From assembly GCF_015461845.1 (NCBI RefSeq), contig NZ_JACOPW010000006.1, positions 62,001 to 126,000 on the forward strand: 64,000 bases of DNA, written 5' to 3'. The translations under genes were made by a program, and so were the position numbers. Position 1 is the stretch's first letter; each line of letters begins with the position of its first letter. The notes below the pieces were generated by a model. The model ran no database searches. It was not told the origin of the DNA and was given only the letters and a program-made list of their open reading frames with translations. The DNA comes from Pseudomonas mucoides (GTDB lineage Bacteria > Pseudomonadota > Gammaproteobacteria > Pseudomonadales > Pseudomonadaceae). Positions 45,000 to 53,511 of the stretch are shown here, in pieces.

Positions 45000-45044
45000 A
45001 CTGGATCTCCTGACTCACAAAATTAAAGTATCAACACAAAACAA

Positions 45045-45136
45045 CTGTGGGAGCGAGCTTGCTCGCGATAGCGGCTTAACATTCAACATCACTGTTGATT
45101 GAAATTCCGCCATCGCGAGCAAGCTCGCTCCCACAG
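45045..45136. repeat. REPIN (inward-facing REP pair)
   Basis: CTGTGGGAGCGAGCTTGCTC and GCGAGCAAGCTCGCTCCCACAG, loop CATTCAACATCACTGTTG. It splits yjiX from yjiA. Confidence 0.9.
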
Positions 45137-45162
45137 GTATTGCTGTTAAGCCGACAACCGGA

Positions 45163-45360
45163 TCAACAGCACTTCGGCCCACCCTTGCCACCGTAACGAG
45201 CTTCCTGGCGTTCGCGGAAGAACATCTCGTAGCTCATCACCGGTTTGTCCGGGTGTTTGGTTTGCATATGCTCGACGTAGTTGTCGTAGTCGGGCATGCC
45301 GACCATCAGGCGCGCGGCCTGACCGAGGTATTTACCGAGGCGACTCAGGTCATTGAACAT
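45163..45360 (-). CDS. yjiX: YbdD/YjiX family small protein
   Basis: Protein of 65 residues, MFNDLSRLGKYLGQAARLMVGMPDYDNYVEHM, then a conserved HPDKPVMSYEMFFRERQEARYGG and the C-terminal GGPKCC. It belongs to the family encoded next to CstA/BtsT transporters. The exact role is not known; it is thought to assist the transporter. It begins 15 bases after the cstA stop. The REPIN between it and yjiA may stop or stabilise the transcript. Confidence 0.9.
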   Translation of the reverse strand: MFNDLSRLGKYLGQAARLMVGMPDYDNYVEHMQTKHPDKPVMSYEMFFRERQEARYGGKGGPKCC

Positions 45361-45375
45361 GCTTGCAATCCTCGA

Positions 45376-47442
45376 TTACGCGTCCGGCAGGGCCTGGAAT
45401 GGCGCTTCTTTATCCGTACGCTCTTTGGTACCCCAGGCGGCAATGCCGACCTTGAGTGCGTAGAACAGGATACTGAAGACCACGAACAGGAACAGCGCTG
45501 TCAGCGTTGCGTTGGTGTAGGCATTGAAGATCACGTGCTGCATCTGCGTGATGTCCTTGGCCGGGGCAAGGAGCTGACCATTGGCCAGCGCATCGCTGTA
45601 TTTCTTCGCCAGCGACAGGAAGCCGATGGCCGGATTAGCGTCGAACAGCTTGATGAAACCCGCCGTCACGGTGCAGATCAGCAGCCAGACGGCCGGCAGC
45701 ATGGTCACCCAGATATAGCGTTGGCGTTTCATTTTGATCAGCACAACGGTTGCCAGCATCAGCGCGATACCAGCCAGCATCTGGTTGGAGATACCGAACA
45801 GCGGCCACAAGGTGTTGATCCCGCCCAACGGGTCGATCACGCCTTGGTAGAGCAACCAGCCCCACATCGCCACACAACCGCCGGTGGCGATCAGGTTGGC
45901 GGTCCAGGACTCGGTACGGCGCAAGGCCGGCACGAAGGAGCCGAGCAAATCCTGGAGCATGAAGCGACCGGCACGGGTACCGGCATCGACCGCCGTCAGG
46001 ATGAACAGCGCTTCGAACAGGATCGCGAAGTGGTACCAGAACGCCATGGTGTTTTCACCCGGCAGGACACTGTGCAGGATCTGCGCGATCCCCACCGCCA
46101 GGGTCGGTGCGCCACCGGCACGGGCCAGGATAGTGGTTTCACCAATGTCATGGGCCACCGCTTGCAGGGCTTCCGGGGTAATCGCAAAGCCCCAGCTGCT
46201 GACGGTTTGCGCGACCGCTACGATGTCACCACCAACTACGGCAGCCGGGCTGTTCATCGCGAAGTACACGCCCGGCTCGATCACCGAGGCGGCAACCATG
46301 GCCATGATGGCCACGAAGGATTCCATCAACATCGCGCCGTAACCGATGTAACGGGAATTGACTTCGTTATCCAGCAGCTTCGGCGTGGTGCCGGAAGAGA
46401 TCAGCGCGTGGAAACCCGAGACCGCGCCACAGGCGATGGTGATGAACAGGAACGGGAACAGACCACCCTTCCACACCGGACCGGTGCCGTCGATGAACTG
46501 GGTCAGCGCGGGCATTTTCAGCTCGGGCATGGTCACTAGAATGCCGATCGCCAAGGCCACGATGGTGCCGATTTTCAGGAACGTCGACAGGTAGTCACGG
46601 GGTGCCAGGATCAGCCACACCGGCAGTACCGCCGCGACAAAACCGTAGCCGACCAGCATCCAGGTGATCTGGATCCCGGTGAAACTGAACGCCTTGGCCC
46701 AGACCGGATCAGCGGCAATCTGCCCACCGAGCCAGATCGAACCGAGCAGCAACGCCACGCCGACCACGGAGATTTCGCCAATGCGACCCGGACGGATGTA
46801 GCGCATGTAGATGCCCATGAACATCGCAATCGGGATGGTCGCCATCACCGTGAAAATGCCCCACGGGCTTTCGGCCAGGGCTTTCACCACGATCAGCGCC
46901 AGCACCGCGAGGATGATGATCATGATCAGAAAGCAGCCAAACAGCGCGATAGTGCCGGGGATACGGCCCATTTCTTCGCGGACCATGTCGCCCAGGGACC
47001 GGCCATTGCGGCGGGTCGACATGAACAACACCATGAAGTCCTGAACCGCACCGGCCAGCACCACGCCGGCAATCAGCCACAATGTGCCGGGCAGATACCC
47101 CATCTGCGCCGCCAACACCGGCCCGACCAGCGGCCCCGCGCCAGCAATGGCTGCGAAGTGGTGACCGAAGAGGATGTGCTTGTTGGTCGGAACGTAGTCC
47201 AGACCGTCATTATTGAGTACGGCGGGGGTGGCCCGTCGCGGGTCGAGTTGCATCACATTGGTGGCGATGAACAGACTGTAGTAGCGATACGCAACCAGAT
47301 AAATGGCCACGGCAGCGACTACAATCCACAGGGCGTTGATCGCCTCACCTCGGCGCAATGCCACCACACCAAGGGCGCACGCACCGACGATTGCCAGCAG
47401 CAGCCAGGGTAAATGGCGTAGCAGGCTATTATTATTTTTCAT
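45376..47442 (-). CDS. cstA: Carbon starvation CstA/BtsT-family pyruvate or peptide transporter
   Basis: Inner-membrane carrier of 688 residues with about 17 hydrophobic segments. The signature blocks are ILFGHHFAAIAGAGPLVGPVLAAQMGY, QDFMVLFMSTRRNGRSLGDM and FHALISSGTTPKLL. It starts at MKNNNSLLRHLPWLLLAIVG (47442); the open frame upstream is not coding. Links to yjiX and yjiA favour the BtsT (YjiY) branch, a pyruvate:H+ symporter in E. coli, although Pseudomonas copies are usually called CstA. A LytTR-type BtsR regulator is not present nearby. Confidence 0.9.
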   Translation of the reverse strand: MKNNNSLLRHLPWLLLAIVGACALGVVALRRGEAINALWIVVAAVAIYLVAYRYYSLFIATNVMQLDPRRATPAVLNNDGLDYVPTNKHILFGHHFAAIAGAGPLVGPVLAAQMGYLPGTLWLIAGVVLAGAVQDFMVLFMSTRRNGRSLGDMVREEMGRIPGTIALFGCFLIMIIILAVLALIVVKALAESPWGIFTVMATIPIAMFMGIYMRYIRPGRIGEISVVGVALLLGSIWLGGQIAADPVWAKAFSFTGIQITWMLVGYGFVAAVLPVWLILAPRDYLSTFLKIGTIVALAIGILVTMPELKMPALTQFIDGTGPVWKGGLFPFLFITIACGAVSGFHALISSGTTPKLLDNEVNSRYIGYGAMLMESFVAIMAMVAASVIEPGVYFAMNSPAAVVGGDIVAVAQTVSSWGFAITPEALQAVAHDIGETTILARAGGAPTLAVGIAQILHSVLPGENTMAFWYHFAILFEALFILTAVDAGTRAGRFMLQDLLGSFVPALRRTESWTANLIATGGCVAMWGWLLYQGVIDPLGGINTLWPLFGISNQMLAGIALMLATVVLIKMKRQRYIWVTMLPAVWLLICTVTAGFIKLFDANPAIGFLSLAKKYSDALANGQLLAPAKDITQMQHVIFNAYTNATLTALFLFVVFSILFYALKVGIAAWGTKERTDKEAPFQALPDA

Positions 47443-47602
47443 TTTATGATTCCAGCCAGAGTGGACAAGAAAGACAGCCACCCCGAGTTTAGCTCCCCTG
47501 ACGGCAAAGGCCATACCCCGACATTGGTCTAGACGCCTGCCCGCGCTGGCAGGCTTTAACAATGCAGGTCTATAGTCAGCGTACCTTTCCGAGGATTGCG
47601 CC

Positions 47603-47971
47603 ATGAGCGAACACGCAGCCGACCGCCGTCGCTTCAAACGTATCGCGTTCGACGCCCAAACCGAACTGGGCCAGGACGAATACATCTGGCAGGTGAAGTT
47701 GATTGATCTGTCGCTCAAGGGGCTGTTGGTCGAGAAGCCCGAGCCATGGCTGGGCAATCGGGAGCATCACTTTTGCGTTGATGTTCATCTGACGCCTGAA
47801 GTCGCGATCAAGATGGATGTACTACTGACCCACGATGACCATGGCCAGCTCGGCTTCGTCTGCAAACACATCAGCCTGGAATCGATTGAACGCCTACGGC
47901 GGTTGATCGAATTGAATCTGGGGGATCCGCAAGAGCTGGAACGCGAGCTGGGCGCCCTGATCGAAGTTTGA
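47603..47971 (+). CDS. mapZ: PilZ-domain c-di-GMP receptor MapZ
   Basis: Single PilZ domain, 122 residues. The c-di-GMP-binding motifs are RRRFKRIAFDA (RxxxR) at the N-terminus and DLSLKGLLVEKP (D/NxSxxG). It aligns by eye with PA4608/MapZ, which binds c-di-GMP and then inhibits the chemotaxis methyltransferase CheR1. It lies between cstA and radA, the same place as PA4608. GAGGATTG precedes the ATG. It stands alone, apart from the perfect REPIN that follows. Confidence 0.87.
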   Translation: MSEHAADRRRFKRIAFDAQTELGQDEYIWQVKLIDLSLKGLLVEKPEPWLGNREHHFCVDVHLTPEVAIKMDVLLTHDDHGQLGFVCKHISLESIERLRRLIELNLGDPQELERELGALIEV

Positions 47972-47990
47972 ACCCACTACAAATCCACTA

Positions 47991-48084
47991 ATGTAGGAGC
48001 CGGGCTTGCCCGCGATAGCGACTTCACTTTCAACATCATCGTTGAATGACAAGTCGCTATCGCGGGCAAGCCCGGCTCCTACAT
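47991..48084. repeat. REPIN with perfectly complementary 34-base arms
   Basis: Inward arms starting ATGTAGGAGCCGGGCTTGCC, running to GCGACTT, and the exact complement. The 26-base loop contains TTTCAACATCATCGTTGAAT. It is the REP variant with GCCGGGCTTGCCCGC, different from the GAGCTTGCTCGC majority. It lies between mapZ and radA, 6 bases before the radA stop. Confidence 0.92.
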
Positions 48085-48090
48085 CTATGG

Positions 48091-49458
48091 TTACTCGAAC
48101 AGTGCGTCGAGGGCCTGCTCCAGACGGGTAACGGCAATAATCTGCAAACCCGGCGGCGCCTCTTTCGGCGCATTGCCCTTGGGCACGATGGCGCGCTTGA
48201 AGCCGTGCTTGGCGGCTTCTTTCAGGCGTTCCTGACCGCTTGGCACCGGGCGCACTTCGCCGGACAGGCCGACTTCGCCAAACACCAGCAGATCATGTGG
48301 CAATGGCCGGTTGCGCAAACTGGACATGACCGCCGCCATCAAGGCCAGATCAGACGCGGTCTCCAACACCTTCACACCACCGACCACGTTGAGAAACACG
48401 TCCTGATCGTGGGTCGGAATGCCGCCATGACGGTGCAGAACCGCCAGCAACATCGCCAGGCGATTCTGATCCAGCCCCAGCGTGACCCGGCGCGGGTTGG
48501 CCAAATGGCTGTCATCCACCAGGGCCTGGACTTCCACCAGCATGGGCCGCGTCCCTTCCCACGTCGCCATGACCACACTGCCAGGGACTTCCTCCTGAGC
48601 GCGTGTGAGAAAAATCGCCGACGGGTTAGAGACTTCTTTCAGACCCTTGTCCGTCATGCCGAACACACCCAATTCGTTGACCGCGCCGAAACGGTTTTTG
48701 ACCGCTCGCAGCAAACGCAAACGCCCATCGGATTCGCCTTCGAAATACAGCACGGTATCAACCATGTGCTCCAGCACACGGGGACCGGCCAGGGCGCCTT
48801 CCTTGGTTACGTGACCAACGAGGAAAATCGCGGTGCCACTCTGCTTGGCATACCGCACCAGCAAGGCCGCACTCTCGCGAACCTGGGAGACGCCACCCGG
48901 GGCCGATTGCAGTTGTTCGGTGAAGATCGTCTGGATCGAGTCGATCACCATGACCTTGGGTTTTTCCACCCGGGCCGTGGCGATGATGGTTTCGATGCAG
49001 GTTTCGGTCATCACTCGCAGTTGGTCCTGCGGCAAGCCCAGCCGGCGGGCGCGCATGGCCACTTGTTGCTGCGATTCTTCGCCGGTGACGTACAGCGCCG
49101 GCATGCTCTTGGCGAGGTTGCACAAGGTTTGCAACAGGATGGTCGATTTACCGATGCCCGGGTCACCGCCGATCAGCACCACCGAACCGTCGACCAAGCC
49201 CCCACCCAACACTCGATCGAGTTCACTGGAGGCTGTGGAAAAGCGCGGGATTTCCTCGACACTGACTTCGGCCAGGGTCTTGATCTGGGCCTGTTGGCCA
49301 GTCCAGCCGGTGCGACCGCTCGGGGCGGCGGCACCACCGCTTTCCACCATGGTTTCGGTCAGCGTGTTCCAGGCCCCGCACTCGCCGCACTGGCCGGCCC
49401 ACTTGGGGAAGGTTGAGCCACACTCGGTGCAGCCGTACATGCGCTTGGCCTTGGCCAT
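48091..49458 (-). CDS. radA: DNA repair protein RadA (Sms)
   Basis: Branch-migration helicase-type protein of 455 residues, starting MAKAKRMYGCTECGSTFPKWAGQCGEC; CxxC...CxxC is the zinc finger. The RecA-like domain has Walker A GGDPGIGKST and the RadA-specific KNRFGAVNELGVFGM. The C-terminal Lon-protease-like domain includes VGLSGEVRPVPSG and lacks a catalytic Ser, as is normal. The upstream TTG-started extension of five codons is ignored. Confidence 0.96.
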   Translation of the reverse strand: MAKAKRMYGCTECGSTFPKWAGQCGECGAWNTLTETMVESGGAAAPSGRTGWTGQQAQIKTLAEVSVEEIPRFSTASSELDRVLGGGLVDGSVVLIGGDPGIGKSTILLQTLCNLAKSMPALYVTGEESQQQVAMRARRLGLPQDQLRVMTETCIETIIATARVEKPKVMVIDSIQTIFTEQLQSAPGGVSQVRESAALLVRYAKQSGTAIFLVGHVTKEGALAGPRVLEHMVDTVLYFEGESDGRLRLLRAVKNRFGAVNELGVFGMTDKGLKEVSNPSAIFLTRAQEEVPGSVVMATWEGTRPMLVEVQALVDDSHLANPRRVTLGLDQNRLAMLLAVLHRHGGIPTHDQDVFLNVVGGVKVLETASDLALMAAVMSSLRNRPLPHDLLVFGEVGLSGEVRPVPSGQERLKEAAKHGFKRAIVPKGNAPKEAPPGLQIIAVTRLEQALDALFE

Positions 49459-49503
49459 CTGAACTCCCGGCAAAAACCGCGATGATAGCTCAGCTGACGC
49501 CGA

Positions 49504-50046
49504 TCAGCGCGGCGCGGCGATACGGATTTCGCCGCTGGCCAGACGCGTGGCACTGTTGCCCAATGGATCTTCGGCCTCCAGGTCCGCACCTTTGGCCTTG
49601 AGTGCGTCGAGCAGTTCGGCACGCTTGAACAATCCGGCGTACATCGCAGCCGTTTGCCCCGCGCCGTTGCGTTGGTCGGGGCTGCAATTGGCCAATAGTA
49701 AAGTCCGGGCAATCTGTACTTCCCCTTTGAAAATCGCCCCCATCAATGCCGTGTTGCCTCGCTGGTCCTGAGCACAGGCATCCGCGCCGGCGGCGAGCAA
49801 ACGCTCTACTGCGGCGGTCTGGCCGTGATAGGCCGCCAGGATCAGCGCGGTGTAGCCCTTGCTGTCGCGGGTATTGAGTGAGTAGCCAGCCTCAATGAAC
49901 GTGTCGAGCATGGGCACATCGCCACGGCGGGCGGCGTCGAAGTAGTAATCCTGCAGTTGAGCAGACAGCGCCGCAGAGTCGTCGGGTGTGGTGGAAAAGG
50001 CACTGGTCGAGAGCAACGCCAGCCACACAAACAGATAAATACGCAT
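49504..50046 (-). CDS. ankB: Ankyrin-repeat protein AnkB, partner of KatB
   Basis: Exported protein of 180 residues with signal peptide MRIYLFVWLALLSTSAFS. Four ankyrin repeats follow (DTFIEAGYSLNTRDSKGYTAL, QTAAVERLLAAGADACAQDQ, QIARTLLLANCSPDQRNGAG, RAELLDALKAKGADLEAEDP). It is 59 bases after katB. In P. aeruginosa the katB-ankB pair is cotranscribed and AnkB is needed for full KatB activity, presumably as a periplasmic helper. The same is inferred here. Confidence 0.88.
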   Translation of the reverse strand: MRIYLFVWLALLSTSAFSTTPDDSAALSAQLQDYYFDAARRGDVPMLDTFIEAGYSLNTRDSKGYTALILAAYHGQTAAVERLLAAGADACAQDQRGNTALMGAIFKGEVQIARTLLLANCSPDQRNGAGQTAAMYAGLFKRAELLDALKAKGADLEAEDPLGNSATRLASGEIRIAAPR

Positions 50047-50105
50047 CGCAAACTCCTTGGCCCGACGGGACCTCATCGGAGGTCCCGCATTTCAGGCAAA
50101 CGCCG

Positions 50106-51647
50106 TCAGTCGACCAGGTTGGCCGCCAGCGCCTTGACCCGGCTCAAGTCACCCTTGGCCACCTTGGTCACGCCGGTCCCGTATTCCGGGTCGGCTTTGT
50201 ACAGGAACGACAGAATAATGTGCTTGCTCTCGTCATCGGTTGTCGCGAGCGAACCGCCAAAACTCTCGATAAGGTCGTTCCGCTCCTTTTTACTGAAGGA
50301 GCGATACAGATCACCGGCCTGCTTGAAGTTTTGCTCGCGCGGGATCTTCGCCTGCTGGGTGCTGCCCGTCAGCGCCGATGGGCTGTAACGCGCGGTTTGC
50401 GGCTCGTCGCGGGGCATCAAACGGCTTGGCTGATAGTTCACGCCTGTGGTGCTGTGACCGATGTTCATCGCACCGTCCTGATTGCCGTTATTCACGGCAA
50501 CTTTTGGCGCATTGATCGGCAACTGAAGTGCATTGGCACCCAGGCGATAGAGTTGAGTATCGGCATAGGAGAACACTCGTCCTTGCAATAAGCGATCTTC
50601 CGAAGGTTCGATACCGGGAACCAGATTGGCCGGAGCCATCGCCACTTGTTCGGTTTCCTGGAAGACATTCGAAGGATTACGATCCAGGATCATTTGTCCA
50701 ACTTTTCGTTCAGGAACTCCAGGCCAGATCTTCGTCGCATCCAATGGATCGAAATCAAACTTGTACAAATCTTGAGAGCTCACAACCTGAACGTACAAGT
50801 CCCATTTCGGAAAGTCACCCTTGTTAATATGAGCAACCAAATCATTGGTCATATGGCTGTAATCTTTTCCTTGAACTTTCGACACCAACTCAGGATCGAG
50901 ATTATTAATCCCCTGCAAACTCTTCCAGTGAAACTTCACGTAATGCACATCGCCTTTGGCATTAACTAACTTGTACGCATGCACACCGTTTCCATCCATC
51001 TCCCGATAACTGGCCGGTGTACCCGAGTTGGAATACAACTCGGTCAGGGTGCGAGTGGCTTCAGGGACATGGGAGAAGAAATCAAATCGCCGCGAATCAT
51101 CGTCGAGGTTGGTGCGCGGGTCGGGTTTGAACGCGTGGACCATGTCTGGAAACTTGATCGCATCACGGATGAAGAAAGTCGGGAAATTGTTTCCCACCAG
51201 GTCCCAGTTGCCGTCGGCGGTGTAGAACTTGGTAGCGAAACCACGAGGGTCGCGCAGGGTTTCCGGCGAATGGTTGCCATGAACGACGGCGGAGAATCGC
51301 ACGAACACCGGTGTGCTCTGACCGCCAGCAAACACTTTCGCCTTGGTCAGGTCGCTCAGGTCATTGGTCACGGTGAAGGTGCCGTGGGCGCCAGTGCCAC
51401 GAGCATGCACCACACGTTCAGGAATGCGTTCACGGTCAAAGCGCTGCAGCTTCTGGATCAGTTGCACGTCCTGCAACAACACCGGGCCTGTGGCACCTGC
51501 CGTTTGTGAGTTCTGGTTATCGCCCACGGCAGCGCCATTATCACGGGTCAAGTTGGCAGCATGGACGGAGAAGGACAGCAGGCTGGCGGTTAAAACGCCA
51601 AGCGTACGCCAATGGGGAAAAGCCCCAAGGCCAAGTGTAGAAGTCAT
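50106..51647 (-). CDS. katB: Periplasmic catalase KatB
   Basis: Clade 2-type haem catalase of 513 residues with signal peptide MTSTLGLGAFPHWRTLGVLTASLLSFSVHA (split here into its start MTSTLGLGAF and end SFSVHA), so periplasmic. The active-site His is in VHARGTGAHGTF, the Asn region is RDAIKFPDMVHAF, and the proximal Tyr is in RVFSYADTQLYRLG. The small-subunit length fits KatB/KatE-small types. It is likely induced by hydrogen peroxide through OxyR, but no clear OxyR site was identified. A GCGCACT-GGG-AGTGCGC hairpin lies in the leader. Confidence 0.93.
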   Translation of the reverse strand: MTSTLGLGAFPHWRTLGVLTASLLSFSVHAANLTRDNGAAVGDNQNSQTAGATGPVLLQDVQLIQKLQRFDRERIPERVVHARGTGAHGTFTVTNDLSDLTKAKVFAGGQSTPVFVRFSAVVHGNHSPETLRDPRGFATKFYTADGNWDLVGNNFPTFFIRDAIKFPDMVHAFKPDPRTNLDDDSRRFDFFSHVPEATRTLTELYSNSGTPASYREMDGNGVHAYKLVNAKGDVHYVKFHWKSLQGINNLDPELVSKVQGKDYSHMTNDLVAHINKGDFPKWDLYVQVVSSQDLYKFDFDPLDATKIWPGVPERKVGQMILDRNPSNVFQETEQVAMAPANLVPGIEPSEDRLLQGRVFSYADTQLYRLGANALQLPINAPKVAVNNGNQDGAMNIGHSTTGVNYQPSRLMPRDEPQTARYSPSALTGSTQQAKIPREQNFKQAGDLYRSFSKKERNDLIESFGGSLATTDDESKHIILSFLYKADPEYGTGVTKVAKGDLSRVKALAANLVD

Positions 51648-51669
51648 ATCAGGTTCCTCTGTTTTCAAG

Positions 51670-51686
51670 GCGCACTCCCAGTGCGC
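51670..51686 (-). promoter_or_regulatory. Hairpin in the katB leader
   Basis: GCGCACT-GGG-AGTGCGC, a perfect 7-base stem, 23 bases before the katB start codon. It could affect mRNA stability or translation, or be an operator. Confidence 0.4.
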
Positions 51687-51931
51687 TGAACCGAGGCTAG
51701 AGGCCGAACCGGCAAAACTTAAATAGAAAAAACGCAACGTGATGATTCAGATATTTATGTCGCTAATCAGTCAGTTAGCGCGTATTTCGCGCGCGATTGC
51801 TGGCACTTTGCAAACTAATTGCCGGCAGACAGGTCGATAGTCACGAGCATTGTAATGAGGTGTTTCGAGCAAGAGCCGTTTTGCTGAATTACACTGCGTT
51901 CACCAACCTCATCTGTAACAAGGAATAACCT

Positions 51932-52345
51932 ATGGGCGTGATAAGTGAGTTCAAGGCCTTCGCGGTCAAAGGTAATGTGATCGACATGGCCGTCGGTATC
52001 ATCATCGGCGCCGCCTTCGGCAAGATCGTGACGTCGTTTGTCGGCGACGTGGTCATGCCGCCCATTGGCTTGCTGATCGGCGGCGTGGACTTCAGTGATC
52101 TGGCCATTACGCTCAAGGCTGCCGAAGGCAATGCCCCGGCCGTGGTGCTGGCCTACGGCAAATTCATCCAGAGCATGATTGACTTCATCATCGTCGCGTT
52201 CGCGATTTTCATGGGGATCAAAGCGATCAACCAACTGAAGCGCGAAGAGGCCGCGGCCCCGACGCTGCCGCCGGTTCCGACCAAGGAAGAAGAGTTGTTG
52301 AGCGAGATCCGCGATCTGCTCAAGGCCCAGAACGATCGGCCTTGA
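51932..52345 (+). CDS. mscL: Large-conductance mechanosensitive channel MscL
   Basis: Inner-membrane pentameric channel of 137 residues that opens under hypo-osmotic tension. N-terminal MGVISEFKAFAVKGNVIDMAVG, TM1 with VGIIIGAAFGKIVTSFV, TM2 with SMIDFIIVAFAIFMGIKAIN, and the C-terminal helix (KEEELLSEIRDLLK). CAAGGAATAACC precedes the ATG. It converges on the fpr paralogue with a shared terminator. Confidence 0.97.
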   Translation: MGVISEFKAFAVKGNVIDMAVGIIIGAAFGKIVTSFVGDVVMPPIGLLIGGVDFSDLAITLKAAEGNAPAVVLAYGKFIQSMIDFIIVAFAIFMGIKAINQLKREEAAAPTLPPVPTKEEELLSEIRDLLKAQNDRP

Positions 52346-52362
52346 AGGCGGGTTGCACACAG

Positions 52363-52393
52363 AAACGGCGCCCTTGAGGCGCCGTTTTTTTTT
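52363..52393. terminator. Bidirectional terminator between mscL and fpr
   Basis: ACGGCGCC-CTTGA-GGCGCCGT followed by TTTTTTTT, preceded by AAA. It serves mscL best and overlaps the stop codon of the facing gene. Confidence 0.88.
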
Positions 52394-53168
52394 ACCAGAA
52401 GTTTTCCACCGCCACCTGGCCTGGGCGTCGGCTGAGGCTCAGGTGCATGTCCCGCTGCTTGAGCAGCTTGCGCGTGTCATCGATCATCTGCGGATTACCG
52501 CAGAGCATGACCCGCGAATGCTCGGGCGTCAGCGCCACGCCTGCTGCCCGCTCCAGCTCGCCATTTTCAATCAGCGTGGTGATTCGTCCGTTCAGGGCGC
52601 CTGGGTGTTGTTCGCGAGTGACGGTGGCGATGAACTGCAATTTGTGAGCGTTTTCGGCCAGATAATCGCGCTGTCCCAACTCGGCGATCAACGCCTGATA
52701 CGCCAATTCCCGGGCCTCACGCACGCTGTAGACGAGGATAATGCGTTCGTATTTCTCCCACACCTCGAAGTCCTGCAGGATCGACAGGAACGGGGCAATG
52801 CCGGTGCCTGTGGATAACAACCAGAGGTCACGTCCATCGACAAAGCGGTCCGGGGTCAAATAACCAAAGGCCTGGCGGTCCACCAGCAACGTATCACCCA
52901 CCTTCAGTCGACTCAGCTCGCTGGTGAACTCACCGCCTGGCACCACGATGGAGAAGAACTCGAGAAATTCGTCATGGGGTGACGACACCATTGAATAGGC
53001 TCGCCAGACCGTAGTGCCATCGGCCTTGGTGACACCTAGCCGGGCGAACTGCCCGGCCCTGAAGCGAAAGCCCGGATCTCTCGTGGCTCGCAGCGTAAAC
53101 AGGTTTGGGGTCAACGGCTGGACGTCGAGCAAGGTTTGGCGAGTGTATTTTTCGGCACTGGCGGTCAT
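52392..53168 (-). CDS. Ferredoxin-NADP+ reductase (FprB-like)
   Basis: FAD/NADPH flavoenzyme of 258 residues. FAD-binding motif WRAYSMVSSPHDE (RxYS), NADP-binding LLSTGTGIAPFLSIL, and a C-terminus ending VENFW, the bacterial subclass I pattern. The start at 53168 (MTASAEKYTRQTL) is chosen because GGAGCG lies 6 bases upstream. The N-terminus differs from FprA proteins (MSNMNHE...), so this is the second paralogue, corresponding to PA4615 by position. It presumably reduces ferredoxin or flavodoxin for iron-sulphur or stress functions. No finR gene is adjacent. Confidence 0.88.
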   Translation of the reverse strand: MTASAEKYTRQTLLDVQPLTPNLFTLRATRDPGFRFRAGQFARLGVTKADGTTVWRAYSMVSSPHDEFLEFFSIVVPGGEFTSELSRLKVGDTLLVDRQAFGYLTPDRFVDGRDLWLLSTGTGIAPFLSILQDFEVWEKYERIILVYSVREARELAYQALIAELGQRDYLAENAHKLQFIATVTREQHPGALNGRITTLIENGELERAAGVALTPEHSRVMLCGNPQMIDDTRKLLKQRDMHLSLSRRPGQVAVENFW

Positions 53169-53429
53169 GGGACGCTCCATTGAACTGATATCACCAGTGT
53201 CGCGCAAAGCAGGCGATGTAAACACCGACGATTTGTAGTGTCTTTGGTATTAGATCCATCGTTAGTTGTACAGCTGCTTTTATATTGTCGATGACATGAC
53301 TAAAACTTGTACAAAAAACAATGCATAGAATGATATACGCCCCGCGAAAAGAGTTTCATGAGCCTGAGCAGCTAAGAACCAGATATGCACTTTCGATAAT
53401 GTTAAAGAGCAAAAAAATTGCAGCACATT

Positions 53430-53447
53430 TGTAGGATTACTCCTACA
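53430..53447. promoter_or_regulatory. Inverted repeat upstream of the LuxR-family gene (lux-box-like)
   Basis: TGTAGGA-TTAC-TCCTACA, a perfect 7-base dyad whose halves resemble those of the classical lux box (CTGTAGGATCGTACAG). It lies 65 bases before the start codon. Confidence 0.5.
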
Positions 53448-53458
53448 CTCTGGGCGTG

Positions 53459-53475
53459 TTGGATCCTGGATCCAA
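53459..53475. promoter_or_regulatory. Second inverted repeat upstream of the LuxR-family gene
   Basis: TTGGATCC-T-GGATCCAA, perfect 8-base arms with a 1-base centre, 37 bases before the start codon. It is possibly an operator overlapping the leader. Confidence 0.45.
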
Positions 53476-53511
53476 TTTGCACCCCCAAGATAGCCGCATG
53501 GAGTTGCTGCA

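Larger units (their letters stand above)
53169..53511. other. AT-rich intergenic region upstream of the LuxR-family gene
   Basis: 343 bases without a gene, visibly richer in A+T than its surroundings. It contains two perfect dyads close to the luxR start (53430-53447 and 53459-53475). No REP element is present here. Confidence 0.75.

Noticed and set aside
47547..47566. Sigma-54-like promoter (TGGCAGG...TGCA) before mapZ
   Set aside because: The GG and GC elements are 16 bases apart rather than 12, so they do not fit sigma-54.
51648..51800. OxyR site upstream of katB
   Set aside because: No sequence with the four ATAG/CTAT spaced elements could be found, although OxyR control is likely from family knowledge.
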